NCBI RefSeq assembly: GCF_004362825.1
Contig: NZ_SNXZ01000004.1
Span: forward strand, 706,599 to 770,598
Source of the DNA: Labedaea rhizosphaerae
GTDB taxonomy: Bacteria > Actinomycetota > Actinomycetes > Mycobacteriales > Pseudonocardiaceae
Direction of reading: 5' to 3'
DNA length: 64,000 nucleotides
How positions within the stretch are numbered: position 1 is the first letter of the stretch; every line of letters begins with the position of its first letter. A program made the position numbers and the translations under genes. Under the pieces are notes generated by a model. The model was not told where the DNA came from and ran no database searches. It saw only the letters and a list, made by a program, of their open reading frames with translations. Below, piece by piece: positions 8,502-17,012 of the stretch.

Positions 8502-9287
8502 ATGGCCACGCCGGTGGCGCCCGCCAAGCTGACCGACCTGAAGAACGCCTCGGAAGACCTGATGTCGTTGCTCAACGGCTTCAAGATGGGCCTCATCATG
8601 AAGGTCGCCCGCGACTCGAGCCCGAAGCCCCGCACGCAGCAGGTCATCACCCAGGTGCAGACCTACATCGAGAACTGGCTGCTCGGCCCGGAGAACGTCA
8701 GCAACGTCGGCAGGCAGTGGGCGAGCCAGATCACCACCGCCTTCCGCACCGCCTACGACGACTGCCAGACCGAGGTGGACCGGGTCAACAACAACTGGTC
8801 CGGTCAGGCCGCCGACAGCTTCTCCGAGCACGCCGACTCGCTGCTCGCCCGGCTCAAGGACGCCCAGCCCGCCGTCAGCGGGGTCGCCACCAACCTGGCC
8901 GACCTCGGCGCGAACCTCGGCACGCTGCGCGGGACCGTGATCACCCACGGCGCCGATGCCGCCGCCTCGATGGTCAACGCGGCCATCCAGATCGGGAACA
9001 CCGGCATCCAGGGCATCAGCCCCAAGATGCTGGCCGAGGCAGCGACCGGGATCGGGGTGCCGTTCGCGGTCGTCCAGTACTGCATGAGCGTCGTCGCGCA
9101 GATCTCCCAGCAGTTGACCAACGTGATCGGCAAGCTCGGCACGCTGTTCAACGACGTCAACGGCAGCCTGCAGAACATGAAGTCGTCGGCGACCAAGATG
9201 GCCACCGCCGTGAACACGAGCCTGAGCACGCACCTGCCCAGCGAGCCGCCGGGCCTGACCGACAAGGGTGGGTGGAAACCCAAGTAG
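8502..9287 (+). CDS. WXG100-type protein, probable type VII secretion substrate
   Basis: A 261-residue protein lacking a Sec signal. Residues about 55-125 form a helical hairpin with NNWSGQAADSF at the turn, a W-x-G motif, matching WXG100 substrates. The remainder is helical with hydrophobic stretches (ADAAASMVNAAIQIGNTGIQGI; VPFAVVQYCMSVVAQISQQL) that could contact membranes. GAAGGGAGC precedes ATG 8502. It is the last gene of the YbaB-like/EspC-like/WXG operon. No toxin domain is visible after the WXG part, and no ESX core component (EccC and the like) is in the window. Confidence 0.6.
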   Translation: MATPVAPAKLTDLKNASEDLMSLLNGFKMGLIMKVARDSSPKPRTQQVITQVQTYIENWLLGPENVSNVGRQWASQITTAFRTAYDDCQTEVDRVNNNWSGQAADSFSEHADSLLARLKDAQPAVSGVATNLADLGANLGTLRGTVITHGADAAASMVNAAIQIGNTGIQGISPKMLAEAATGIGVPFAVVQYCMSVVAQISQQLTNVIGKLGTLFNDVNGSLQNMKSSATKMATAVNTSLSTHLPSEPPGLTDKGGWKPK

Positions 9288-9305
9288 GGCAACAGCGATA
9301 GGTTG

Positions 9306-9334
9306 GTGCCGCGCCCGGAGGGGAGTCGCGGCAC
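9306..9334 (+). promoter_or_regulatory. Hairpin displaying the ribosome-binding site before the STAND gene
   Basis: GTGCCGCG and CGCGGCAC form a perfect 8-bp stem, and the 13-nt loop contains GGAGGGGAG, the Shine-Dalgarno sequence. The stem ends on the base before ATG 9335, so folding would present the RBS in a loop while clamping the start region. A translational-control role is inference. Confidence 0.4.
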
Positions 9335-11653
9335 ATGAGTTCCACCCAGCCACCTGATCCGGCCACGGCCGCCGACGCGGGCGAGTTCGTCGAGCGGATG
9401 CGTGCGCTGCGGTTGTGGGCCGGTCAGCCTTCGCTGCGCCGCCTCGAGCGCCTGGGCGGGGACGTGCCCTCGACCACCGGCGCCCGGGTCAAAGCGCTGC
9501 CGGTCAGCACGATTTCCCATGTGCTGAGCGGGAAGTCGGGCGACCGGCTGCCGCGGATGCGGTTCGTCGAGCGCTACGTGGCGGCCTGCCTGTCCGCGTG
9601 CGGGCTGCCGGTCGAGCGGGGTGGGGAGTACCTGCGGCGCTGGCTGGACGCGTGGCGCGCGCTGGCCGGTCCCGCACCCGCAGGCCCGCCTGAGTCCGAA
9701 GTGGACGAAGCGCGGCGCCAGCTGCCGATGGACATCGCCGAGTTCACCGGCCGCGAGGTCGAACTGGACCGCCTGCTCGCCTTGGCCGAGGCGGGCGACG
9801 CGCACGCGCCGGCGGTCGTCGCGATCGAGGGCATGGCGGGCGTCGGCAAGACCCGCTTGGCCGTGCACGCCGCGCACCGGCTGGTCAACCGCGGCCGGTT
9901 CGGCGACGTCCAGTTGTGGGCGGACCTGCGTGGCTTCGACCCGGCCGGGCCGGCGGCCGATCCGGCGGCGGTGCTCGACCGGTTCCTGCGCCTGCTCGGC
10001 GTGCCCGCGCCGCGCATCCCGGCCGACGTCGAGGGCCGGTCCGCGCTCTACCGCGACCGGTTGGCCGGCCGTGAAGCATTGGTACTGCTGGACAACGTGG
10101 CCGGCGCGGACCAGCTGCGCCCGCTGCTGCCCGCGTCGACCACGTGCCTGGTCATCGTCACCAGCAGGCGCGGGCTGGGCGCGGTCGACGGCGTCGAGCC
10201 GCTGCCGCTGGACGTGCTCGCGCCGGCCGAGGCGACCGCGCTCGTCACCCGCCTCGCCGGGGCCGAGCGGTTCGACGACGACCCCGGTGCGGCGGCGCGG
10301 CTGGCCGAGCTGTGCGGGCGATTGCCGATCGCGATCAGCGTCGCCGCGCGGCGCCTGCGCGCCCGCACGGCGTGGACCCCGGCGCACCTGCTGGCCAAGC
10401 TGGACCGGCTGCCGCGCGTGCACGCGAGCTTCGCCTTGTCGTACCAGGAACTCCCCGACGGCCCGCGCCGCCTCTTCCGGCTGCTCGGCCTGCACCCCGG
10501 CCCGGACGTGTCGGCGCCGTCGGCCGCGGCGCTGGCGGGGGTCTCGGTCGCCGAAGCCGAGGCCCAGCTGGAAACCCTGCTCGACGAGCACCTCGTCCAG
10601 GAGGGCACGCCGGATCGCTACCACCTGCACGACCTGTTGCGCGACTACGCGATCGCCATGGTGCAGCGGGACGAGCAGGCGGCGGAGCAGCGCCAGGCCC
10701 GGCACCGGCTGCTGAGCTGGTACCTGCACACCGCCGACGCGGCCGCCCAGCGCCTCGCCCCGCACCGCAGGCGCGGCTTCCCGCTCGAACCGTGTTCCCA
10801 TCCCGCACAGCGGTTCGACAGCCACGCCGAGGCGCTCGGGTGGTGCGAGGCCGAGCACGCCAACCTCGTCGCCGCCGTCCCGGTCGCCGCCACGCACGGC
10901 GAACACGCCATCGCATGGCAGCTGCCCGTGGTCCTGCTGAACTACCTCTACCTACGCAGCCACTGGGACGACTGGATCGCCACCCACACCACCGGGCTGG
11001 CCTCGGCGCAGGCCCTGGGCGACGCGGGTGGGCAGGCCCGGATCAGCAACGGGCTCGGCGTCGCGCACAGCGACCGCCGCGAACTCGACGCCGCCGTCGC
11101 GCACTACCGGCGGGCGTTGGAGCTGTTCACCGACCCCGGTGGGCGGGCGTGGACGACGAACAACCTCGGCGTGGCCATGGTGGACCTCGGCCGGCACGCG
11201 GCGGCGGTCGCCGAGTTCGACCGCGCGCTGGTGTTGTTCCGCGAGATCGGCGACCGCACGGGCGAGGCCATCTGCCGCAACAACCTCGGCGACGCCCACC
11301 GCAGGCTCGGCGAGCCCGAGCGGGCGGCCGCGCACCTGCGTGACGCCCTGGCCATCCAGGAGGAGCTGGGCGACCGGTCGGGCCAGCGGTTCACCCAGCA
11401 CACGCTGGCCGACCTGTGCCGCGACCGCGGCCTGCTCGAACCGGCCGTGGCGCACTACCGGCGGGCGCAGGCGTTGAGCGAGGAACTCGGCGACCAGTGG
11501 GGCACCGCCCGCGTCCTGGACCACCTGGGCTCCACATTGGACACTCTCGGCGAGGCCGAGCAGGCCAAGGATTGCTGGCGGCGCGCGGCGGACCTGCTGA
11601 CCGCGCTGGGCCGTCCGGAAGCCGACGACCTGCTGGCCCGGCTCAAGCCCTGA
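9335..11653 (+). CDS. STAND ATPase: HTH, NB-ARC and TPR protein
   Basis: A 772-residue regulator-like protein. Residues 10-75 form an XRE-like HTH (FVERMRALRLWAG, then LPVSTISHVLSG). NB-ARC follows with Walker A GMAGVGKTRLA near 166 and a Walker B-like ALVLLDNVAG near 250. The C-terminal part from about 545 contains tetratricopeptide repeats such as AVAHYRRALELFTDPGGRAWTTNNLGVAMVDLGRHAAAVAEFDRAL. This is the AfsR-type architecture with an XRE-like domain in place of the SARP winged helix. Such proteins are ATP-dependent switches that oligomerise on a signal. The gene is monocistronic with a strong terminator. Its target is unknown. Confidence 0.88.
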   Translation: MSSTQPPDPATAADAGEFVERMRALRLWAGQPSLRRLERLGGDVPSTTGARVKALPVSTISHVLSGKSGDRLPRMRFVERYVAACLSACGLPVERGGEYLRRWLDAWRALAGPAPAGPPESEVDEARRQLPMDIAEFTGREVELDRLLALAEAGDAHAPAVVAIEGMAGVGKTRLAVHAAHRLVNRGRFGDVQLWADLRGFDPAGPAADPAAVLDRFLRLLGVPAPRIPADVEGRSALYRDRLAGREALVLLDNVAGADQLRPLLPASTTCLVIVTSRRGLGAVDGVEPLPLDVLAPAEATALVTRLAGAERFDDDPGAAARLAELCGRLPIAISVAARRLRARTAWTPAHLLAKLDRLPRVHASFALSYQELPDGPRRLFRLLGLHPGPDVSAPSAAALAGVSVAEAEAQLETLLDEHLVQEGTPDRYHLHDLLRDYAIAMVQRDEQAAEQRQARHRLLSWYLHTADAAAQRLAPHRRRGFPLEPCSHPAQRFDSHAEALGWCEAEHANLVAAVPVAATHGEHAIAWQLPVVLLNYLYLRSHWDDWIATHTTGLASAQALGDAGGQARISNGLGVAHSDRRELDAAVAHYRRALELFTDPGGRAWTTNNLGVAMVDLGRHAAAVAEFDRALVLFREIGDRTGEAICRNNLGDAHRRLGEPERAAAHLRDALAIQEELGDRSGQRFTQHTLADLCRDRGLLEPAVAHYRRAQALSEELGDQWGTARVLDHLGSTLDTLGEAEQAKDCWRRAADLLTALGRPEADDLLARLKP

Positions 11654-11666
11654 CCGGGCGCCCGCC

Positions 11667-11700
11667 GGCTCGGCCGGACCCACCAGGGTCCGGCCGAGCC
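11667..11700. terminator. Bidirectional terminator between convergent genes
   Basis: A perfect 15-bp stem (GGCTCGGCCGGACCC and its complement) with loop ACCA, placed exactly between the stops at 11653 and 11711. Confidence 0.88.
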
Positions 11701-11710
11701 CGCTGACCTG

Positions 11711-13477
11711 TCAGTGCAGCGCGATGGCCTGGGTGACGACGTCCTGGTTGGGCAACGTGGTGCCGGGGTTGCCGCGGAAGTCGGTCCAGCAGGGGTGGAT
11801 CCGCAGGTCGGTGCCGATCGCGACGGCGGTGTAGTCGCCGATGAACACGCCCTGCAGCACCTCGCCGGATTCCAGGCCGGTGCTGACGAACTGCACCTGC
11901 GGGTTCGCCGTCTGCGTGGTGATGCGTTGCAGCGCACCCCGGGCGATGTTCGACCCGCGGCCGGCCGTGTACGCGTAGTCCAGGCCGATGCCGTGGCGGT
12001 CGTATGCGCGGGTGTAGTAGGTGACCGCGACCCGGTCGTTCTGGGCGGCCACGGCGGGGAACACCTCGTCGGCCGACGAGCCGATCGTCGCCGGGCGCGA
12101 CCAGCCGTGCCGGCCGTCGGACCCGCTGAGCAGGACGTCTCCGTTGGTGCGCACCGATTCCCCGTCCCGGTAGCGGCCGTTGCGGTCGTCGGCCCAGGTG
12201 ACCCACAGGTGGTCGGTGGCGCGGTCGTACGCCAGCTGCGGGAAGCTGTTGATCCGGAAGTTCTCCCCGGTCAGCCCCTCGGAGCCGGTGTCTTCGTCGA
12301 CCGGGAAGTCGTAGTCGGTGGCCACCTCGACGTTGCGGAAGGTGCGCCCGCCGTCGCGGGACGTGGCGACGACGACCGCGTCGTGGTCGGCCGGCTGGTC
12401 ACAGGCGATGCTCGCGCACACCGACGTCTCGTAGGCGACGTGCAGCGTGCCGTCGCGGGTGACCTGCGGGTTGGACCCGCTGCCGAACGATGTGATGCCG
12501 CTGGTCGAACTGGTCGTCGGGGGCGACACCTGGTTCGGGCCGGTCCAGGTGCGGCCGAAGTCCGTGGACGCCGACGCGACGATCGGCGACTCCAGGTAGT
12601 TGCCCTCCTGGTCGTAGGTGAACACCGTCCAGGTCACGTAGACCTTGCCGGACTTGGGATCGGCGGCGATCCACTCCTTGTCGTTGAAGACGTAGGTGGG
12701 CGTCGGCGTGCCCGCCGCGGTCACCCCGTCCAGTTCGAGGATCGCGGGCGCGTCCCAGCTCAGGCCGCCGTCGTGGGACACCGACACCGCGATGCCGCTG
12801 GCCTGCTGCGATCCGTCGGCCGGCACCGTCCGGCTGAACACCAGGGTCGCGTAGTAGACCGTGTTGCCCGGCCCGAACGCGATCGCCGGGTCACCGGCGG
12901 AGTCCATGTAGGACAGTGGGGCGGCGGCGCCGGTCTGGAAGTTCAGCTGCGGCAGCACGACGTTGCGCCAGGTGCGGCCGCCGTCGAAGGAGGTGTACGC
13001 CCAGCCGGAGGCGTCGTTGCGCGCCTCACGGGTGTTGAAGATCCGGTAGTCGTTCGACCCGGCGACGATGTTGCGCGGGTTGGCCGGGTTCACCGCGATG
13101 GTGGTCTCGTTCTGCGCGGTGCTGCACCCTTCCTGGCTGCCCGTCGGCACCGTCGCGTCGCCGACGATGGCGTCGACGTTGGGCGCGAGCCGGTGGTACG
13201 GGCTGGGCTTGCCCAGGAAGCTCTGGCACAGCGCGGACAAGGCCGGGTTGTCGCCGTCGTCCTCTTCCTCGCCTTCGGCGAAGACCTCCTTCAACAGGGG
13301 GTTCGGCACCGCGTGGGCCGATTCCGACGACTCGCTCAGCTTGTGGTGTCCGGACGCGGGCGGCGCCAACGGCGCACCGGAGGGGGCGGCATCCGCCGGC
13401 ACAGCAGCGACCGCACCTCCCAGGACCATCGCGACCGCCACAGCCAAAACCCGGGCACCCAACCGACGCACGACCAT
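11711..13477 (-). CDS. Secreted BNR/Asp-box repeat (sialidase-fold) protein
   Basis: A 588-residue exported protein. MVVRRLGARVLAVAVAMVLG begins a signal peptide cleaved near ADA-APS. An acidic EGEEEDDGD stretch follows. Then comes a beta-propeller-like region with Asp-box motifs SFDGGRTW, SHDGGLSW, STDFGRTW and SRDGGRTF, spaced as blades. Asp-boxes occur in sialidases and many other secreted propellers. No complete catalytic Arg triad could be assigned, so sialidase activity is not claimed. ATG 13477 gives a normal-length signal peptide; the in-frame GTG at 13519 would add 14 residues. A 12-copy repeat lies about 150 bp upstream of the start. Confidence 0.75.
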   Translation of the reverse strand: MVVRRLGARVLAVAVAMVLGGAVAAVPADAAPSGAPLAPPASGHHKLSESSESAHAVPNPLLKEVFAEGEEEDDGDNPALSALCQSFLGKPSPYHRLAPNVDAIVGDATVPTGSQEGCSTAQNETTIAVNPANPRNIVAGSNDYRIFNTREARNDASGWAYTSFDGGRTWRNVVLPQLNFQTGAAAPLSYMDSAGDPAIAFGPGNTVYYATLVFSRTVPADGSQQASGIAVSVSHDGGLSWDAPAILELDGVTAAGTPTPTYVFNDKEWIAADPKSGKVYVTWTVFTYDQEGNYLESPIVASASTDFGRTWTGPNQVSPPTTSSTSGITSFGSGSNPQVTRDGTLHVAYETSVCASIACDQPADHDAVVVATSRDGGRTFRNVEVATDYDFPVDEDTGSEGLTGENFRINSFPQLAYDRATDHLWVTWADDRNGRYRDGESVRTNGDVLLSGSDGRHGWSRPATIGSSADEVFPAVAAQNDRVAVTYYTRAYDRHGIGLDYAYTAGRGSNIARGALQRITTQTANPQVQFVSTGLESGEVLQGVFIGDYTAVAIGTDLRIHPCWTDFRGNPGTTLPNQDVVTQAIALH

Positions 13478-13628
13478 GCTCCACCGCCGATGCACGACAA
13501 CGTCCCCGACGCCACGCACAGCCTTGCAGCATCGCCACCGCAGTCAAGGGACCCAACGGCCCAACTCGCAACGGCTTTGCTCGCGTTGGTATTCGTCCTC
13601 GGCCCCTCACCACTGCCGCCCTTTAAGG

Positions 13629-13892
13629 CGTGTCCCACGTTCGGACCGGGCGTGTCCCCCGTTCCCGCCGGGCGTGTCCCACACTCAGACCGGGCGTGTC
13701 CCCCGTTCCCGCCGGGCGTGTCCCACACTCAGACCGGGCGTGTCCCCCGTTCCCGCCGGGCGTGTCCCACACTCAGACCGGGCGTGTCCCCCGTTCCCGC
13801 CGGGCGTGTCCCACACTCAGACCGGGTGTGTCCCCCGTTCCGGCAGGGTGTGTTCCACGTTCGGAGCGGGTGTGTTCCACGTTCAGAGCCGG
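13629..13892. repeat. Tandem array: 12 contiguous copies of a 22-bp unit
   Basis: Twelve 22-bp units lie head to tail with no gaps. Each has the form YGTGTYCC, then a variable core, ending in GGG (the last unit ends CCGG). Units 2-9 alternate strictly between two versions, one with core CCGTTCCCGC and one with core ACACTCAGAC, giving a 44-bp higher-order unit. Units 1 and 10-12 diverge, with core ACGTTCGGA or similar. The array fills most of the gap between the HTH-less LysR gene and the BNR-protein gene. Several frames stay open through it only because 22-mers of this composition lack stops. Confidence 0.95.
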
Positions 13893-13910
13893 CTCGGCGG
13901 TGCCCGCACT

Positions 13911-14657
13911 TCAGGACCGGCGGCGCGGCTTCGCCCGTTTCGGGCCCGCCTTCTGCTGCTTGCGGCCACCCGCCGACTTCGCTGCCTTCGCTGCCTTCGC
14001 CGTCTTTGCTGCCTTTGGCGCCGGCTTGGCCGGTGCCGGTGTGGCGGGGCGCCCGCGGGTGCTGTTCACGGTCCGCCCGCGCACGATCCCGATGAACTGC
14101 TCCACCAGGTCGGAGGTGTCGTCCTCGAGCCAGCACAACGCGACGCGCGACTCCGGCGGCCCGGACACCGGGCGGTAGGTCAGGTCCTTGCGGTGGTGCA
14201 GGCGGGCGAGCGACTGCGGGACCACCAGCAGGCCGACCCCGGCCGCGACCAGTTCGACGGCGGCCGCGGTGGTGGCCGGCCGGTGGACCGCCGGTCGTCC
14301 CGGCGGCTCGGCCCAGTCCAGGGTGTCGTCGACCGGGTGCAGCACGACCTCGTCGGCGAGGTCCGCTGTGGACACTTCGTCCGCGGCGGCGAACAGGTGG
14401 TCCTTGGGCACCACGACGACCGTCGTCTCGGTGTAGAGCGGGATCGCGTGCAGGCCCGTCCGGTCCACCGGCAACCGCAGCAACGCCACGTCGGCGGCGC
14501 CGTCGCGCACCAGACCCGCCGCGTCGGCGGCGGCCACCGGGATGAGATCGAGCTCGACCTGCGGCAGCCGCTCCCGCCAGATCCGCGTCCACTTGCCCAG
14601 CGTCACCCCGGGCACGTACGCGATGCGGAACGACGGTGCTGCGTCCGGGCCGGTCAC
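13911..14657 (-). CDS. LysR-type substrate-binding domain without HTH, with a histone-H1-like tail
   Basis: A 248-residue protein. Residues 10-200 match the LysR effector-binding fold (FRIAYVPGVTLGKWTRIWRERLPQVELDLIPV, GAADVALLRLPVD, VVVVPKDHLFA, AAAVELVAAGVGLLVVPQSLARL). The usual N-terminal winged helix is absent, and there is no room for one because DUF5997 starts divergently 48 bp away. The C-terminus (about 205-248) is a Lys/Ala/Pro-rich tail with KAAKTAKAAKAAKSAGG and KRAKPRRRS, like the nucleic-acid-binding tails of bacterial histone-H1-like proteins. DNA contact may therefore come from the tail (inference). The pairing with DUF5997 is, from memory, common in actinobacteria. Confidence 0.75.
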   Translation of the reverse strand: MTGPDAAPSFRIAYVPGVTLGKWTRIWRERLPQVELDLIPVAAADAAGLVRDGAADVALLRLPVDRTGLHAIPLYTETTVVVVPKDHLFAAADEVSTADLADEVVLHPVDDTLDWAEPPGRPAVHRPATTAAAVELVAAGVGLLVVPQSLARLHHRKDLTYRPVSGPPESRVALCWLEDDTSDLVEQFIGIVRGRTVNSTRGRPATPAPAKPAPKAAKTAKAAKAAKSAGGRKQQKAGPKRAKPRRRS

Positions 14658-14705
14658 CGGGCCAGGCTACCGGGGTGCCGGACGCCGCCGGATACCGTGG
14701 ACACC

Positions 14706-15089
14706 ATGACGTCGCACAAGACCCCGCAGACCATGAAGCCCGCGACCGCGGCCAAGAAGCTCGGGGTGTACCTCGAGGCCACGCCCGCGGAGTTCCGCGA
14801 CGGCGTCGTCTCGCGCGACGAGCTGAACGCGCTGCAGGCCGATCCGCCGGCCTGGCTGCGCGACCTGCGCCGCAACGGCCCGCACCCGCGACCGGTGATC
14901 GCGGCGAAGCTGGGCATCTCCATCGGCGGTCTCGCCCGCGGCGGCATCACCGAAGCCCTCACCACCGAGCAGATCGACGAGCTGAAGGCCGCCGCCCCCG
15001 ACTGGCTGGAGCGCGAACGCGCCATCCAGGCCGAGGTGCGCAAGGAAGCCGCGCGGCTCAAGGAGAAGAACGCCCAGCAAGCCCCCTGA
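14706..15089 (+). CDS. DUF5997 family protein
   Basis: A 127-residue protein, MTSHKTPQTMKPATAAKKLGVYLEATPAEF and onward. It has a central WLRDLRRNGPHPRPVIAAKLGISIGGLARGGIT segment that looks like a small helix-turn-helix, and a charged C-terminal helix (ERERAIQAEVRKEAARLKEKNAQ). It matches the actinobacterial DUF5997 family, whose function is unknown. Divergent from the HTH-less LysR-like gene with only 48 bp between the starts, so both probably share a promoter region and possibly a pathway. Confidence 0.75.
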   Translation: MTSHKTPQTMKPATAAKKLGVYLEATPAEFRDGVVSRDELNALQADPPAWLRDLRRNGPHPRPVIAAKLGISIGGLARGGITEALTTEQIDELKAAAPDWLERERAIQAEVRKEAARLKEKNAQQAP

Positions 15090-15115
15090 CCCGCGGCCGG
15101 TTCGATCTTCCCGGG

Positions 15116-15958
15116 TCACGATCCGAGGAACCGCAGAGCTTCGTCGACGAACTCCGCGTGGTACTGGAAGATGCCGCCGTGCCCGGCATCGGGGTAGAGC
15201 GTGAGCTGGGCGTTGGGCAGGCGCCGGGCCAGATCGGTGGAGTTGCGGCTGGGCACCATCCGGTCGTGGTCGCCGTTCGCGACGAGGACCGGCTGGCGCA
15301 CGACGGCCAGGTCGGCGGGCTGCTGACGCCTCCAGGTGTGGATCGCCTTGAGCTGGTTGCGGAACGCCGTGACGGAGATCGACTTGTCGCGGGCCTCGGT
15401 GCGTTCCTTGAGCCGGTTCACGAACCGGCGGGCCGATGCCTTCCCGTTGGCCGTGCGGGTGAAGAACAGGTACTCCTTCGGGTCCTTGAAGGTCAGCGTG
15501 GCCCGCACGATGTCGATGACGGTGATCCCGGTGACCTTGTCGATGCCCTCGCCGCCGGCCGGGCCGGTGCCGGCGAGGATCAGCTTGCGCACCAACCGGG
15601 GTTCCTGCTCGGCGATCACCTGGGCGACGAAGCCGCCCAGCGAGAAGCCAAGCAGGTCGACCTGGTCGTGGCCCAAGGCCCGGATGAACGCGATCGCGTC
15701 GCGGGCCATCGCGGCCACCGAGCGCGGTGTCCGGCCCTGTGAGGCTCCGATGCCCCGGTTGTCGAAGGTGATCACCTGGTGCTTGGCCGCGATGCCGTCG
15801 ACCACCCGGGGATCCCAGTTGTCGAGCACCGCGCCCAGGTGGTTGAGGAAGACGACCGGCGTGCCGCCGTCCGGGCCGAGCGTGCGGTACGCGAAGGTGG
15901 CGCCGCCGATGTCGATGGTCTTGGTCGGTGCGTGCTGGTAGGTGGTGCGCACAGTCAT
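15116..15958 (-). CDS. Alpha/beta-fold hydrolase
   Basis: A 280-residue alpha/beta hydrolase. Oxyanion region VVFLNHLGAVLDNWDP, nucleophile elbow GFSLGG (Ser in DLLGFSLGGFVAQVI), acid in LVANGDHDRMVP, and a His in PDAGHGGIFQY. It resembles haloperoxidase/esterase-type members; the substrate is unknown. ATG 15958 overlaps the TGA of the oxidoreductase upstream (TGATG), so translation is coupled. Third gene of the TetR-flanked SDR/oxidoreductase/hydrolase operon. Confidence 0.85.
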   Translation of the reverse strand: MTVRTTYQHAPTKTIDIGGATFAYRTLGPDGGTPVVFLNHLGAVLDNWDPRVVDGIAAKHQVITFDNRGIGASQGRTPRSVAAMARDAIAFIRALGHDQVDLLGFSLGGFVAQVIAEQEPRLVRKLILAGTGPAGGEGIDKVTGITVIDIVRATLTFKDPKEYLFFTRTANGKASARRFVNRLKERTEARDKSISVTAFRNQLKAIHTWRRQQPADLAVVRQPVLVANGDHDRMVPSRNSTDLARRLPNAQLTLYPDAGHGGIFQYHAEFVDEALRFLGS

Positions 15959-16980
15959 CACGTCTTCTCGGGGTTTTCTCGGACGGTGACGACGACCTTG
16001 CCCTTCGCACGTCCTTTTTCGACGTACGCCAGGGCCTCTTTGGTCGCCTCGAAAGGGAACACGCGGTCGACGACCGGGTTGATGATCGCCGCATCGACGA
16101 GGGCGGTGATCTCGCCGAGCTGGGCGCCGTTGGCTCGCATGAAGAGGAACGAATAGCCGATCCGACGACGTCTGGCGGCTTTCCTGATCCGGTGGCTGAG
16201 CCCCCACATGACCGGCCCCAGGGTCCACGGCTTGCCGAGTTCGCGCGCGAACGCGGGATCGGGTGGGCCGGAGATCGAGATGAGCCGGCCGCCGGGCTTC
16301 AGCACCGTCAGCGACTTCCTGAGGGTGGCGTTGTCGAGGCTGTTCAGCACCACGTCGTAGTCCCGCAGGACGCCCTCGAAGTCGTCTTTGCGGTAGTCGA
16401 CCACCACGTCGGCGCCGAGGCGTTCGACCAGTTCGACGTTGGCCGCGCTGGTCGTCGTGGCCACGGTGGCGCCGAGGTGTTTGGCGAGCTGGATCGCGAA
16501 CGTGCCCACGCCACCGGAACCGGCGTGGATGAGGACCTTCTGCCCCGGCCGCACGTCGGCGAGCTCGACCAGCGCCTGCCAGGCCGTCAAGCCGACCAGG
16601 GGGATCGACGCCGCTTCGGCCATCGTCAGCCGCTTCGGTTTCGGCGCCAGGTCGTTCTCGTCGACGGCGATGAACTCCGCGAACGTACCGATCCGGTCCT
16701 TGGCCGGTCGCGCGTAGACCTCGTCGCCGACCTCGACCTTCCGCACCTCGGCGCCGACTCGGACCACCACACCGGCGACGTCGTTGCCCAGGACGAAGGG
16801 CGGGCGGTAGGGCAGGATCAGCTTGAACTCGCCGTCCCTGATCTTGGTGTCGAGGGCGTTGACACCCGCCGCGTGAACCTGGACCAGCGCGTCGTGCGGA
16901 CCCACCTCGGGTTCCGGCACCTCGCCGGCCCGGACGTTGCCGGCGCTGCTTCCGTAGCGGTCGACGATGAATGCTTTCAT
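15958..16980 (-). CDS. NADP-dependent medium-chain oxidoreductase (quinone oxidoreductase type)
   Basis: A 340-residue MDR-superfamily enzyme. N-terminal GroES-like domain (MKAFIVDRYGSSAGNVRAGEVPEP; NALDTKIRDGEF; LGNDVAGVVVRVG) and a Rossmann domain with SGGVGTFAIQLAKHLGATV. The catalytic zinc Cys/His set is absent, which places it with the zinc-independent quinone oxidoreductase/enoyl-reductase branch that reduces quinones or conjugated carbonyls with NADPH. It lies 32 bp downstream of the SDR gene and is translationally coupled to the hydrolase. Confidence 0.85.
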   Translation of the reverse strand: MKAFIVDRYGSSAGNVRAGEVPEPEVGPHDALVQVHAAGVNALDTKIRDGEFKLILPYRPPFVLGNDVAGVVVRVGAEVRKVEVGDEVYARPAKDRIGTFAEFIAVDENDLAPKPKRLTMAEAASIPLVGLTAWQALVELADVRPGQKVLIHAGSGGVGTFAIQLAKHLGATVATTTSAANVELVERLGADVVVDYRKDDFEGVLRDYDVVLNSLDNATLRKSLTVLKPGGRLISISGPPDPAFARELGKPWTLGPVMWGLSHRIRKAARRRRIGYSFLFMRANGAQLGEITALVDAAIINPVVDRVFPFEATKEALAYVEKGRAKGKVVVTVRENPEKT

Positions 16981-17012
16981 GACTCGCCTTCCCTTCTACG
17001 ACAACGGAAACG

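Noticed and set aside
11711..13477. Calling the BNR protein a sialidase
   Set aside because: Asp-boxes are clear but a catalytic Arg triad and Tyr/Glu pair could not be assigned; Asp-boxes occur in many non-sialidases.
13629..13892. CRISPR array
   Set aside because: The 22-bp units are contiguous with no unique spacers, so it is a simple tandem repeat.
13026..14095. Long plus-strand frames (to 793 residues) across the BNR gene and the repeat array
   Set aside because: Composition is antisense-like (Arg/Gly/Pro runs), the 22-bp repeats lack stops by chance, and minus-strand genes with real signal peptides and motifs explain the region.
15087..15118. Terminator between DUF5997 and the alpha/beta hydrolase (TGACCCG ... 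CGGGTCA)
   Set aside because: Only seven pairs, partly inside the stop codons; not convincing.
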